From assembly GCA_013339895.1 (NCBI GenBank), contig JABACO010000078.1, forward strand, positions 1-64,000: a DNA stretch of 64,000 bases, in the 5' to 3' direction. The translations under genes were made by a program, and so were the position numbers. Positions 34,807 through 47,000 of the stretch are shown here, one piece after another. The notes beneath the pieces are model-generated. The model searched no databases. It saw nothing but the letters and a program-made list of their open reading frames with translations, and was not told the DNA's origin. Each line of letters begins with the position of its first letter. Positions within the stretch are counted from its first letter, which is position 1. The stretch comes from Ephydatia muelleri. Lineage: Eukaryota > Porifera > Demospongiae > Spongillida > Spongillidae.

Positions 34807-34995
34807 CCGCAAATTATTCTCCCATATGGATTGCAGAGTGTAAACTATATTACACATTTGCTATTTGGCCCTATATATCCATAACCAACAGAGGTCCCTG
34901 CCTAACTATTGCTTATGTATGTATGTATGTATGGGATGTATGTATGGTATGTATGTATGTATGCATGTATGTACATTCATATATACAGGGTGTTT

Positions 34996-35579
34996 CACAA
35001 TCAAGGAAAATTGTTTAGAAATTTACCACAAGCAGTTAATTAACTGGTAATTGTTGTTAAAAGTAAAAGTTCTAACAGCAAAAGAAGACATGCTGGTGAA
35101 ATGGTTAATTAACAATAATAATAAAAGTCACAAAACCCTTATTCTTTCAATGAAATATTATTAATGTTAATAAATGTAGGGTTGGTGGTTAGTTAACTGT
35201 ATTTAAGTAACTGCTTCCATTTAGAAGTTATTCAAGATTGTAATCTTGATTTTCCCAATGTACTTGATTTAGGGGCTATTGCATCTGAATCTCGATTTAG
35301 TGGTTTGAATTTATTAATAAATTTGGCCAAGTTGATATTGTTAAAATTCAAGGATCTGTTGGAGCTTTTGAATGCCTCTACAAAGGTAATTAGGTGTTAT
35401 CAAGAATTATTAATCTGCGTTGGTTAATTTAATTTTTTTGATTTTATTAAATTAATTATTGAATTAATATTTAGTTTGTTTACATCAGCATTTAAGCTAA
35501 AGTTAATAGAGCATTTATCAACAAATTTAAGTTAATTAACTCCTTTTGGTTAATTTATAAACTATTTTCCTTGATTGTG
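34996..35579. mobile_element. ~0.58-kb AT-rich MITE
   Basis: Terminal inverted repeats of about 50 bases: CACAATCAAGGAAAATTGTT at the left and its complement (with small changes) at the right, extending to GTTAATTAAC on both sides. The interior is AT-rich and non-coding. It ends 18 bases before the first ATG of the proline-rich gene. A (TATG)n run lies just upstream at 34912-34970. Confidence 0.75.
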
Positions 35580-35597
35580 ACCATTACACATGCACAG

Positions 35598-36331
35598 ATG
35601 TGTGACCAGACCTCAGGAGATGCTATTGTCAATGAAATCCCTTACCATCCTCCTGTTCAGAATGACGAATCACCACAGGCACATGGTCTAGAGGCAGCAG
35701 CTATGCATTCTCTGCCCTCCGTAGGACTTGCTACGTCCACCCCCATCAGGGATCCTCATGCTGGCTCGGCCCCCTTAGCTCGGCCCCCCACCCCCCCCCC
35801 CCACTGTTTGTGGTGTCCTTGCTGGCCCCCCGCCTAGCCCCAGTTGAAGGAGCAGGAGGTAAGACGGAAAAAAAAACTAATAAATCACACCCTGAAATTA
35901 CTCTCTTTCTGCATTAGATGCCCCCCGCCCAGCCCCAGAAGGAACAGGAGGTAAGACTGAAATGACTCATTTAACCATCTCTGCAGTTCAAGTTTCACAC
36001 ATAATCAAAATTTCATTTTCAAACTCAATACCACACAATATACACACATCGTACAGCTGCAGTACCTCGTGAGGTCCCCCTTGCTGTTCGTGGTGTCCCT
36101 CCTGGTAAGAATGACAATTACACATCCGACACATCTGTCACTTCACCACTTCACTTTTTAGCTAATATCACACCAAGCAACATTATTCCGAGGGGGAGAA
36201 GGAAGCAGCAGCCTAACTCATATGCAGAGAAAAGTAGGTTAAAAATATGTTTGCACTGGTAAGATGAAAATCACCATTACTTCCCTTTAGGGCCATACAA
36301 CAAAAAGAAAAATATGGACGACCGGGAATAA
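35598..36331 (+). CDS. Proline-rich protein, five exons
   Basis: Exons: 35598-35858, 35918-35950, 36063-36104, 36162-36233, 36291-36331. Exon 1 starts MCDQTSGDAIVNEIPYHPP and runs into STPIRDPHAGSAPLARPP; a poly(C) run at about 35785-35802 then shifts the frame, after which LAPRLAPVEGAG leads to the donor. The small exons give DAPRPAPEGTG, VPREVPLAVRGVPP, a basic stretch (NIIPRGRRKQQPNSYAEK) and the end RPYNKKKNMDDRE with TAA. All later junctions are phase-1 and consistent, which supports the model. Exons 1 (end) and 2 look like duplicates of each other (LAPRLAPVEGAG / APRPAPEGTG). No domain known. Product function unknown; a basic tail might bind nucleic acid. An inverted copy of exons 1(end)-5 lies at 33868-34390. 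Confidence 0.5.
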
Positions 36332-36374
36332 ACAGATTACCCGTCTATTTCTTCATGTCTTTGTTTAGTCATGC

Positions 36375-37830
36375 ATGTTCTTACACGGAGATAATCACTT
36401 GTAAAATAAAGGGTACATACAAAGTGGGACTTTGAAAATATTGCTAAGTGTACACGCTCCAAACAGAGGGAGGAAATGGGTTTTAAAAAAAAGGAAAGGG
36501 GTAAACCCATGCAAAAGGGTAACCCCATGCAGAGGTCAAGGCAGGCACCAAGGGGCAAGCTCACATGATGTTCTTACGCAGAGATAATCACATGCAGAAT
36601 AAAGAGTACATACAAAGTGGGACTTTGAAAATATTACTAAGTGTACACGCTCTAAAAATAGGGACGAAAGGGGTTAAAAAAGGAAAGGGGTAACCCCATG
36701 CAGAGGTCACCCACAAGGTAGTCACCAAGGGGCAAGCTCACAAGATGTTCTTACACGGAGATAATCACTTGCAAAATAAAGGGTACATACAAAGTGGGAC
36801 TTTGAAAGTATTGCTAAGTGTACATGCTCCAAACAGAGGGAGGAAAGGGGTTTAAAAAAAAAGGAAAGGGGTAACCCCATGCAGAGGTCACCCACAAGGC
36901 AGACACCAAGGGGCAAGCTCACATGATGTTCTTACACAGAGATAATCACATGCAAAATAAAGAGTACATACAAAGTAGGACTTTGAAAATACTGCTAAGT
37001 GTACACGCTCCAAAAAGAGGGATGAAAGGGGTTAAAAGGGTAACCCCATGCAAAGGTCAAGGCAGGCACCAAGGGGCAAGCTCGCATGATGTTCTTACAC
37101 AGAGATAATCACATGCAGAATAAAGAGTACATACAAAGTGGGACTTTGAAAATATTGCTAAGTGTACATTCTCCAAACAGAGGGACGAAAGGGGTTAAAA
37201 ATAAAAGTAAAGGGGTTACCCCATGCAGAGGTCACCCACAAGGCAGACACCAAGGGGCAAGCGCACATGATGTTCTTACACAGAGATAATCACTTGTAAA
37301 ATAAAGGGTATATATAAAGTGGGACTTTGGTAAGTGTACACGCTCCAAACAGAGGGACGAAAGGGGTTAAAAATAAAAGTAAAGGGGTTACCCCATGCAG
37401 AGGTCACCCACAAGGCAGACACCAAGGGGCAAGCTCACATGATGTTCTTACACGGAGATAATCACTTGCAAAATAAAGGGTACGTACAAAGTGGGACTTT
37501 GAAAATATTGCTAATTGTACACGCAGGGAGGAAAGGGGTTTTAAAAAAAAAGGAAAGGGGTAACCCCATGCAGAGGTTGCCCACAAGGCAGGCACCAAGG
37601 GGCAAGCTCACATGATGTTCTTACACAGAGATAATCACATGCAAAATAAAGGGTACATACAAAGTAGGACTTTGAAAATATTACGCTCCAAAAAGAGGGA
37701 CGAAAGGGGTTAAAAGGGTAACCCCATGCAGAGGTCAAGGCAGGCACCAAGGGGCAAGCTCACATGATGTTCTTACGCAGAGATAATCACATGCAGAATA
37801 AAGAGTACATACAAAGTGCGACTTTGTATT
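36375..37830 (+). repeat. ~175-bp satellite array, nine copies
   Basis: Units spaced about 154-191 bases, each with GATGTTCTTACACAGAGATA, ACAAAGTGGGACTTTGAAAA, AAGTGTACACGCTCCAAA and CCCCATGCAGAGGTCA. Length differences come from the A-tract and internal deletions. Related minus-strand copies lie at 24178-24595 and 17225-17445. Confidence 0.95.
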
Positions 37831-39675
37831 ACAGGTAAGGCCTATGATTACTACTAGTTGATAAAGGAGATGTCAGGACCATAAAAATAATACAAAATCT
37901 ATCTATGCATTTCCACAGGCCCCAAACATAGTACGTTGCCTTCATGTAGTCAGGCCCCTCCCTTAGATAACGGGACCCATACCAATAATTGTCATCCATG
38001 CAACGGTAAAGCTCAAGCTCTCAACATTGTTAGCTGCCCTCCCCAAGCCCAACCCAACCTCCTATATGATATGTAGTCTGACACACACATGGACATGGAT
38101 GGATGAAGCATTACCACCACTTCCAGGACATCTTCCTGGTCTTCATCCTCCACCACTTCCTGGAGATCTTCCTTTTTGTCTTCATCCATCATTTTCAACC
38201 ACCTACAACTGAGCAGGACGCAATTTGACCAAAGAATTGGCACGAATCAAGCTGTCCCAAATCTTCCTTACCATGATTCTGATTATAGTTGTATTGATTC
38301 TGTATTAAAAATTACTAACTTAAAAATAACTAAATAAGATAATTCCCCTGGAAACAGGGGGGTTGGTTCCAGGAGGCAAAATAGTTCCTGAACCAGATAT
38401 CTATCTGTTTGTTTATAATGCTAAGGGCTTGGTCTGTTTTTTTTTACACATGACTCACACACTCTCGTTCACAACTTGTATTGTTGTGCGCATGTGTACA
38501 TTCGCATAGATCCAAGTATTTTATTTCCTCTACCCACAAAACCAGCTTCCACACCCCTCCCTCCCAAACACCCTCTATTTTATCTGGTTCTAAATAAAGC
38601 CTCGTGGGAGCCTCACCAAGCTGAATGGTCGATAATTAGCGACCACTAAGTCTCCAACCAGGGACAGAATAGACCGGCGGTCACTAAACAGGAATAGCAA
38701 CCGCTCGAGTGAAAAAATTCTATTTAACCCGACATAGAACGAAGATAGCCTAAAGTGTGTACCTTATATGGTGTGTAGGTGTGTGCCTTATAAGGCATGT
38801 ACCTTATATGGTGTGTGCCTAAAATGTCTGATTTGGTGTGTGTGTGTGTGTGTGTGTTGCAACTTGATCTGTGATGTCTTGTCTGCATGATGCAAATCAT
38901 GAAGCTATATATAGTAACGGAGATCCCTATCAACAACAATGTCCTATATAATTATAATTTAAAACGATACATGTAGTAATTTACACCTATTTGTCATATT
39001 ATCATGGGTAGTTATACAATTAATGGAGATTTGTTATTAAAGGAAACTCATGCATGTTTGTGTGCAATAAGGTGTGGTCACCTGACGTTCATGTGGCATT
39101 CTTGTCCACATACCCAACCTTATACGATCAGCCTTATGTCTGGGAACAAGACTATGGTGGTCAATTGACCAGACATACCATCCAATTCCAAGCAAGTTTT
39201 CAAAGAAGAAACAAGATCAAGAACGATGATAACTGTTATTTAATAACATGTTGAGAACCATCATGCCAGCCCCCTTACCATGAAACTATACCCTCATCAT
39301 GCCAGTCCCTGCTATAAATAGCTGAAATTCACATCTTATTATCACTACCCAGCTTCCAACCTGTCCCTCCAAACACCATCACCTATTTTATGTGGTTCTA
39401 AAGAATAAAGCCTCACATTAGATCTCCATGTCAAATCAGAAATTCAAATGCGCCACTAGTTTCAACTTCCTTTCCGGTTAATCTTTCCTCTAAGGAAATA
39501 GTAGCTTTAACTTCGATGCATACTATTGCAAGGATGAAAAAAATGACAGTGCAGAAATGCAGAAATATCTATTACAGAAGAAAAGAAGCGGATGGCACAG
39601 ATCTTGGGCCATATCAACAAAATGCATTTGCCAAGTATCTGCATCTTAAAGATAAAGAAGGTGTTCATTACTTCA
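37831..39675. other. Intergenic sequence with dispersed repeat family
   Basis: Motif TATTTTATSTGGTTCTAAAT plus AAAGCCTC occurs at about 38576 and, with a small insertion, at about 39382; it is preceded both times by CCAGCTTCCA.CC and CTCCCAAACACC. A (GT)n run lies at 38838-38857. Minus-strand 38013-38190 gives an acidic frame (MMDEDKKEDLQEVVEDEDQE) that could be repeat-derived. No gene supported. Confidence 0.4.
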
Positions 39676-40031
39676 TTCCCGTCGCAATAGACCATTCCCG
39701 TCGCATTACTTTATTCCCGTCGCAACCGATCATTCCCGTCGCAACCGATCATTCCCGTCGCAACGGATAATTCCCGTCGTAATAGATTATTCCCTTCGCA
39801 ACGTATCATTCCCGTCGCATTACTTCATTCCCGTCGCAATAGACCATTCCCGTCGCATTACTTTATTCCCGTCGCAACTGATCATTCCCGTTGCAACGGA
39901 TTATTCCCGTCGCAAGGTATCATTCCCGTCGCATTACTTTATTCCCGTCGCAACGGATTATTCCCGTCGCATTACTTTATTCCCGTCGCAGTAGATAATT
40001 CCCGTCGCAACCTATATTTCCCGTCGCATTA

Positions 40032-40032
<1 letters not shown>
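39676..40032 (+). repeat. ATTCCCGTCGCA short tandem array, copy 3 (longest)
   Basis: About 19 units of ATTCCCGTCGCA with alternating spacers ATAGACC, TTACTTT, ACCGATC and ACGGATT, followed directly by (CA)n at 40034-40064. Confidence 0.9.
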
Positions 40033-40066
<34 letters not shown>

Positions 40067-40139
40067 GCAAAGCTTGACAAAAACAACTTCGCTAGCCAAA
40101 AGTGGTGAACAAATATTCAAGTAGCTCTTTAGCAGATGA

Positions 40140-40165
40140 AGGGGGGGGGGGGGGGGGGGGGGGGA
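40140..40165 (+). repeat. Poly(G) tract
   Basis: Run of 23-24 G. One of a dozen such homopolymers in the window. Confidence 0.95.
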
Positions 40166-40253
40166 CTGCATAAGAGACGCTATACAATAACTTCTCAGCA
40201 CTTATAGTATTTGCAGATATCATCAACGATAAGTAAATTAAAAAATAGAGGAA

Positions 40254-40500
40254 ACAAGTAAAGACAAACATTCTCTAACAAGAAAGCTGGTGGGATAAAG
40301 GAATTGGTGGTGTAAAAAGAAAGAAAGGGAACAAGGTTTTGAGGAAAATGAAAATGAGACAGATCCTAGCACGTGTAAATGTAACTGAACCAAAGAAGTG
40401 CTAAATATATGATTTTTGTCTGATTTTTCTTTTCCCACCATTGCCTCCAATTCCTTTATTCCACCAACTTTCTCGTTAGAGAATGTTCTTCTTTACTTGT
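40254..40500. repeat. Foldback (MITE-like) element, family A copy 3
   Basis: Termini ACAAGTAAAGACAAACATTC and its complement at 40500; shared stem CTCTAACRAGAAAGYTGGTG and the inner GGTGTAAAAAG block with copies 1 and 2. Arms are more diverged in the interior than in copies 1 and 2. Confidence 0.75.
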
Positions 40501-41090
40501 AGCTAGTAGAATCAGGACACCTGGTAGGTCTCTAGAAATCCCTATAAGGGAATTTACTTGAGCATATAGCTCTTATGCCAATTCGGTGTAGGTCTTTTTA
40601 GGAGAGCATAGTATTGAAAGCATCCACACGTACTTTAACACTTGCTCACACATACATAAGAGGCAACTTATTGCTAATGGTAAAAGAGAGATACAAATAA
40701 AGCGAGGAGTAAGTAGGTATAAATAAAGTTCTACCACAATTGTGCTATTGTCTTTGTTTATCTCGTTCATTGGCACGCTATTCTATATGTCCAGCTACTA
40801 GTGGTTTTGTAATGAAAACTGGCAATATAATTGTCTATACGTTTCGCCTTGGAGGGCAAATAGCGCGTCAATTATTTAAGTACGCTATCTGAGTGCTTCA
40901 TGCACCACATGAATATCCGCAAGATGGGACTACAATCGCACGCGCAGGTAGGACGTTGTCAGTGATATGAGCCCATGGTATCTCAGAGGGTTGCTAGGCG
41001 AGAATTTTCGCGCACGTACTAAAGGTGCCCACTGGCAATAAAACAGCCATGCCCCTCAGCTACAGCTGGCCCACCTAGTCACCGGCGGAG
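40501..41090. other. Unassigned sequence
   Basis: No gene or repeat recognised. Confidence 0.4.
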
Positions 41091-41164
41091 GGGGGGGTGG
41101 GGGGGGGGGGGGGGGGTGGAGGTAGGGGGGAAATCGGGGCACATACTCCACCCCCCCCCCCCCA
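41091..41164. repeat. Opposed G and C tracts
   Basis: A long G-rich run (41091-41128) is followed by a C run (41149-41163), able to fold back. Confidence 0.85.
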
Positions 41165-41231
41165 TATAACTTCGCGGGCCGCTTTTTATAATAATTGCCC
41201 GCACACATGAACTCTACTACAGTAGCCGCTT

Positions 41232-41497
41232 GCTCCAGCGGTAATTATCACATTCGGAGCAGCGAGTAAATAAATATTGCACTTGGTACAGAAGCAAACC
41301 CCTATCTAAATGCCGTTTTGCTGCTTACGTAATCCGCCCCTTAAAAGGGGCAGGGCTATGTAAGCAGCAAAGCCGCCATTTAGAGGGGCGTAGTCAACCA
41401 CACACAGGCGTGTTTGCTGAGTACTCCAACAGTTTATTCTGCACCAGGTGAAATAATTATTTTCCGCTGCTGCGAATGTGATAATTACCGCTGGAGC
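41232..41497. repeat. Foldback element with GCTCCAGCGGTAATTATC ends
   Basis: Arms of about 125 bases pair around AAAAGG at about 41342. Termini GCTCCAGCGGTAATTATCAC and the complement at 41497. Inner stem GCTGCTTACRTA. Arms are imperfect. No coding sequence. Confidence 0.65.
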
Positions 41498-41499
41498 AC

Positions 41500-44060
41500 T
41501 CTCGCGATCATATAAAGTTAATATTGCTAATACATACACTTCAGAGTGTCCCGGAATCGGAATCAGTGGAATTGAATGCAGGCCCGCAACCTCCTAAACG
41601 TAGAAAAGAGGCAAATATCATTAATTTCTTTACCAGCAGGAATGCTGTAAGGGGTTGGACCCCAATGTGGGAGCTTACAGCACCCCCCCCCCCCCCCCCC
41701 CCCCCCCCCCACGGCTGTTTCGCATGGGCAATAAGTATATAATTAGAACACACTATGATATTTACGGTTCATCCAACATGGCTACCCTTGGAAAACTCAT
41801 TAAAATTTCGACGATAACATTTCTACAGCCATTGTATGGCATGTGCATTTTAAAAAGGGACTGAATATTGCTACAACTATCCTTCTATTTAACTTTAGTT
41901 CTACGCATGCTGTAACATCTGCTACTGGGCTGTTTTTTCTTACGCGCATACGAAGGTTTCAAATTGGCGCGAAATAATCCTTTCAGTCGGGGCTTTGTAA
42001 CTCTTTTTCCGCCCTTATAAGTCCTCTTCAAAACAAAAGAATCAAGTAGTATCATCCTATCCTCGTAAGTCCATATCTTTATCCTGTGGTGCCGCGTCTC
42101 CTGTCCGCTGGTATAAATCAAAATAACATACGACCTAAATCATGAATAATTCGCTCCGCGCACATAATTCAGAGGCTTTGGAATCATATGTGGAGTTACA
42201 AAAAAAGGAATTCAAGCTCTATACAACTGCTGCTCGTTTGATGACTTGTTAAAAGAGATCCTCTTACAACAGTTTTGTATGCCATGGGCAGTTGTAAAAT
42301 GGTGCATGCATACCTAGTGTTGGTATGAGTCAGTGTGAACTCTTGATGTTTCTAACATATTGTTCCCCTCCCAAGATATCATAGCTTGATGTTTCTAACA
42401 TATTGTTCCCCTCCCATGCAAGATATCATACCATAATACTATGAGGACAGCTCCACCAGGTTTGCTGCCTATGTTATTCCTATCACAGACATGCCATGTA
42501 GCATGTTCTCTCTAACTCTTCATACCACTCTTAGGCATGCCTGTAAAGTACTCTCCCTATTTATTCCAAGCACAGACATGCCAGCATAACCATTCAGTCT
42601 ATGTACACTACGATCTATCAAAATGCCAGTGCACTCATTTATACCAGTCATGTGTATTTTTATACTGACCACTATGTGGACATGCCGGAATAATAATTCT
42701 CTCTCCTCTTTCATACAGTAGGCATTGCTGGATAACCATAACCTCAATACACTTTTTTTTGCATTTGGGGGGGGGGGGGGGGGGATGGCCAGACCACCAT
42801 TTTCACATTCAACACCAGAACTATTCTTATAACACAGTTATCTTATCACTGTGCAAGCTCATGATCAAGATATGGACGCTTGCAGGTCCGCAACCAAGGC
42901 CATGACTTTGGTAGTACATGTTATTGTGTAACTTGTAACAGCTTCTGAAGCTTACAGCTCTCACCCATACCCTCCTAAGGCCCCTTTAGCCCCTCACCAA
43001 GCCCAAAGTGGTTTGGGTGGACGCTGAAACCTTTTGCGACTGTCAGAGGCAGAAACGCGTATGCGTGTCACAACAGACTTGGATAATAAAATGGCGTCAG
43101 AACAGCGATAATAAGCAATATTCCAAAGACTAAAATATTCCGTTAAAAATCGCGGCACCACGAGCTCTAAACAAAAACTAACTGGAAAATCTACCGCGGT
43201 CATATAACAAAAATTTCAGTGGACCTTATAAGGGCGGAAACTTTAGTAGAGCACGGTTTATCTCCCCCACTCCAAAAACACCCACCGTATTAGCGAGCTA
43301 ATAGCATGCTTCCAGTAGAACGGTAGTGCCTGTCTTTCAAGTAGTTCAGTGCGTGAAGTTCAGTAGAAACAAACACTCCATAGCCCAGACTAAAAGACTA
43401 AACACCTTTTGCCAAAAAGGCTTCGTTCTCTGAATAGGTTGTCGCTAAGGACGTAATTAGCCCCGTTGCTACGGAAAAATTTTCGTTAGGAGGCGTAGGG
43501 CTTTTTGCCCAGCCGTGCCCCCCCCCCCCCCCCCGGCCCCCCCCCCACACCCCTAGCTGGGGCAGGAGGCTACCCCCTCCCGCACCCACCCCAGCCACAC
43601 CCAGGTCCATCCATGCCCCTCCCGGTCGTAATATCCAGTAGCTGCTTGTCTGAACGGACGCTGGAATAGCGGATGCACGAATCCAGCGTCTCCCGGGGAA
43701 TGCAATTACATGTGACGTCACAATCCGACGGAGGTCCTGTAGAACCGAGGCTATCGAAGGGGTGATGCAGCTGTTGGATATTTGGGCCTATGTAAGAGAC
43801 TAGAGTTACGCCCCCCACCCCCACCGGCCCGTAGTCCGAGGGGATTCTGGTTAGTCGCTGATTGGTCCGTCGTAAGGATTGATCCGAGACGTTGAAGATA
43901 ATGATAACGTATAGATACATGTCCGAAGGGAACATTCCGATTCCGTATGTAGGTTACAATCGGACTCGAAACCGATAACGGGCCTGACACAGTCTGTACT
44001 GCAGAGCGTAACGGCATGGTAAATCCCTTTTATGGGCCTGTTCTAATAATGCGCTAATAT
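41500..44060. other. Intergenic sequence with homopolymers and small repeats
   Basis: 41547-41670 contains a coding-like stretch (PPKRRKEANIINFFTSR) that ends in a poly(C) run of about 27; it resembles a nuclear-localisation signal followed by a PIP-box-like IINFF but is unsupported. At 42340-42430 a 47-base unit with TTCTAACATATTGTTCCCCT is duplicated. GGACYTTATAAGGGCGGAAA occurs inverted at about 42005-42025 and 43222-43241, perhaps element ends. Poly(G) at 42767-42784 and poly(C) at 43518-43553. Confidence 0.35.
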
Positions 44061-47000
44061 TTATCCAAAAATGCAGTACACATTATAACAGAACAACGGC
44101 AATGTCCAGTCATGCTTAAGAACACACTGCGTGGTAGCCATTTCTTCTCTTTCCACGTTCTGAAGAAGTTCTGCATCCTGTAGTTTACAGCTAGAACCAC
44201 ATTCATGAACCATTGACACAGCTCTAACAATGGCACTGCTGTCCACAGTGAAAAGTTTCCTTGACAAGTAGTAGAGTGGACAGTCAAAAGAATTAACTAG
44301 TGGTTGTCCATCTGGTTGCTCCACTGCTTCAAAACCTTGTACTAGACAATACGCATGTCCAGCCTCAGACTTAATGGTAGTCAGGAGCTGTCCATATTTG
44401 AACTATTAGAAGAGATGAAGTGGTATATTAATGGATTAAAAAAAAGTAGCATACCTCACAGAATGGTGGATCGAGTTCTATGTAGTCCCCTGCATGAACT
44501 AGTTCCACCGTATTTGATATAACAGCTTTAAACTGTTGCAGCTTCCCAACCATAAGGCTACCAAGGTGCACAGTGACATCATATGGTGGATCCATCTTCA
44601 GAATCTGCTGAAGTGTCGATTCTACTCCAAGGTCAGTTATAGCCACTTTCAGAAACATAAATTGGTCACATGCACCTGATGGCTTTGGGATACTGGATGT
44701 AAAAGAAAATCATCCCAAACACCCTCTCCCTCCAGCCTCCTTTTTAACACCCTCTTCTCTCTCCTCTCCCCAACACCCTCTTCTCCAAGGAGGATCTGGA
44801 TACATGTAGCATAGCTTTGGGGAGCCCTCCCCGCCTCATTCATTTTAAAGCCGTCCCTGTCATTAAATGTGTGAAAGCTTATGAGAATCCACCCTGAGTG
44901 ATTACAGGGTTCCCCATACTTCTTTGCTGGCAAGTGTACCCTACCCTATAGCATTATTTTTTGATCTGCCAATGCTATTTTCTCCCCCACACCCTCCTCT
45001 AATCTCTATCACCTACCATTCTTGCTGTTGCTGCAGTGTATATGGCTTTGTGCGCATTTAACTCTATACTAGGTGCTGAATTGAGAAAGCGTTGGACTTG
45101 GTTTGAGTAGTAAAGGTCATGGAGACCTGTATCACAACTGGCAACACATATACATTGTTACATTCTACATGCAAGCACCACAGTTACGTGTGAACAAACC
45201 TTTCCTTGTCATTATAATAACCACCTTCACAAACGAAGCGGAGGTGTTCAATCACAGCAAAATGCACAGCAATATCTCTGCTAGGAGCCTGCTTGTTGCC
45301 AAATATATTCTGCATCCGTATATTGGAGTTAAACGATTCAGGTCTAATAGGGAAAATATTTAAACATGTAGTCATACACAGAGGTGCTTTAGTGTACAAC
45401 ACCAACCGTTCAGCACAGAAGCTAGATGATGGTCCATAGTCTTGCATGCACTGAACTAGGTGAAGGATGTAATGAACTTTCTGTTTTCGGAGCATTGTAG
45501 GCATGAAGTCTCGAACAGAGTGCACAAAGTCTACACATATCTGGTGCCATGCTTCTGCCTTGGATAACTCAAAGAAACTGCAGTAAGCAATTTGAAAGAC
45601 CTGAATATTACAAATTGTGTGAAGCAGTAAACATAAATACTACTACCTCAACATCGCCAACCTTAGATTAGTTCACAAGAACAATCAACTCTCCATTTGA
45701 AAGGTATGGGGACAGAATAAATATAGCCATCTGCATCCATGCCTTGTAGTCTCTACCGACAAATTACTGGTAGTGATAACACACGTTTCCATGGATCTTG
45801 ACTTTAAATCCAGAATGATTAAACGCACGGATCCTAGCCAGCACTTCCCTTTTCTGTGTGGGCGACAGCTTTGGCATTACATCCTTCAAAAATGCTTTAC
45901 AAATGCCAAGGGGAATGGTGTGTAGTGCTTCTACAGGCAAACACCTAAATAGGCAATATCTTAAAGTTCAATTATAACACGAAAAACCTCTCACCTGTAC
46001 AGGTCAGAAGGTACATGCAACAGTGGGTTGCTAACTTCTCTAGCTCCATAAAGTGTTCGATGTTGCTCTCTCAGTGCTTCTGTACGCTGCGAGCGTATTA
46101 TTTCCATCTGCTGCAGGGAATGTTGCAAGGACCTCTCCTCACATACCAAACAGGGGGAAGTATCACGGTCTGCCTGTACATAAAATATAAATTATACAAT
46201 AGTGTGTCCACTACATGTACAGACAACATACCATACAGAATCTGCAGTACTTATTTGCAGACCCACCAAGATGATTGACCAACTTTGATGCTTGTGGATT
46301 GTCACAAATTATGCAAAGTAGTGGAGCAATAACTAAAACATGTTCATTCAAATATGCATCATATACTTCAATACCATCCATTTCTAAGCCTGTCAATTCA
46401 TCAGCAATTGGACCACTCATGCCTAATGCAAGAACAACAGATGAAATGTATGTTCTCATGTTTTGCATTTAGATTCCGCGGCAGACCAGCAAGCATAAAG
46501 GACCAACTTTCGAATTTATGCCACTTTTTACTTTTGTTTCCGCTGGTGTCGTCGGAAAACAATACAAGTGGTACAGCCACAACTCTACGTCCAGCTGCTT
46601 TTGCCTTAAAAGGATGTGGAGACAAGTATTGTGCAGTTTCCTATAACAGTTAGTATGCAACTCATCAGTCAATTGAATCACACCATATAAATTCAACACC
46701 CTATCTTTGGGTGTATAACACCGTAAGCAGCACTATCCCCCCTCCCCTCTTTGGCATCAGATGCTTTACTGCATGACATAGCCAACAACGTCCTATCCCA
46801 GGCAAATCTCTAACTTACACTTATGCCCATATGCAAATGTGAAACAAGTTTTACCTCAGAATAAAATCTCTTAAATGAATCAGTAGCTGCCTCCCACTGT
46901 ACAATGTCCATTGGTTTCTGTTCCACAGATGTTATCAGTGATATGCATTGTTCAGTACGGCCAAACAGAATACGAGTGTTTACTGGAAGAAAATAGATTG

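Noticed and set aside
39676..40032. CRISPR-like short repeats (ATTCCCGTCGCA)
   Set aside because: Repeat and spacer are too short and spacers recur; it is a simple tandem repeat.
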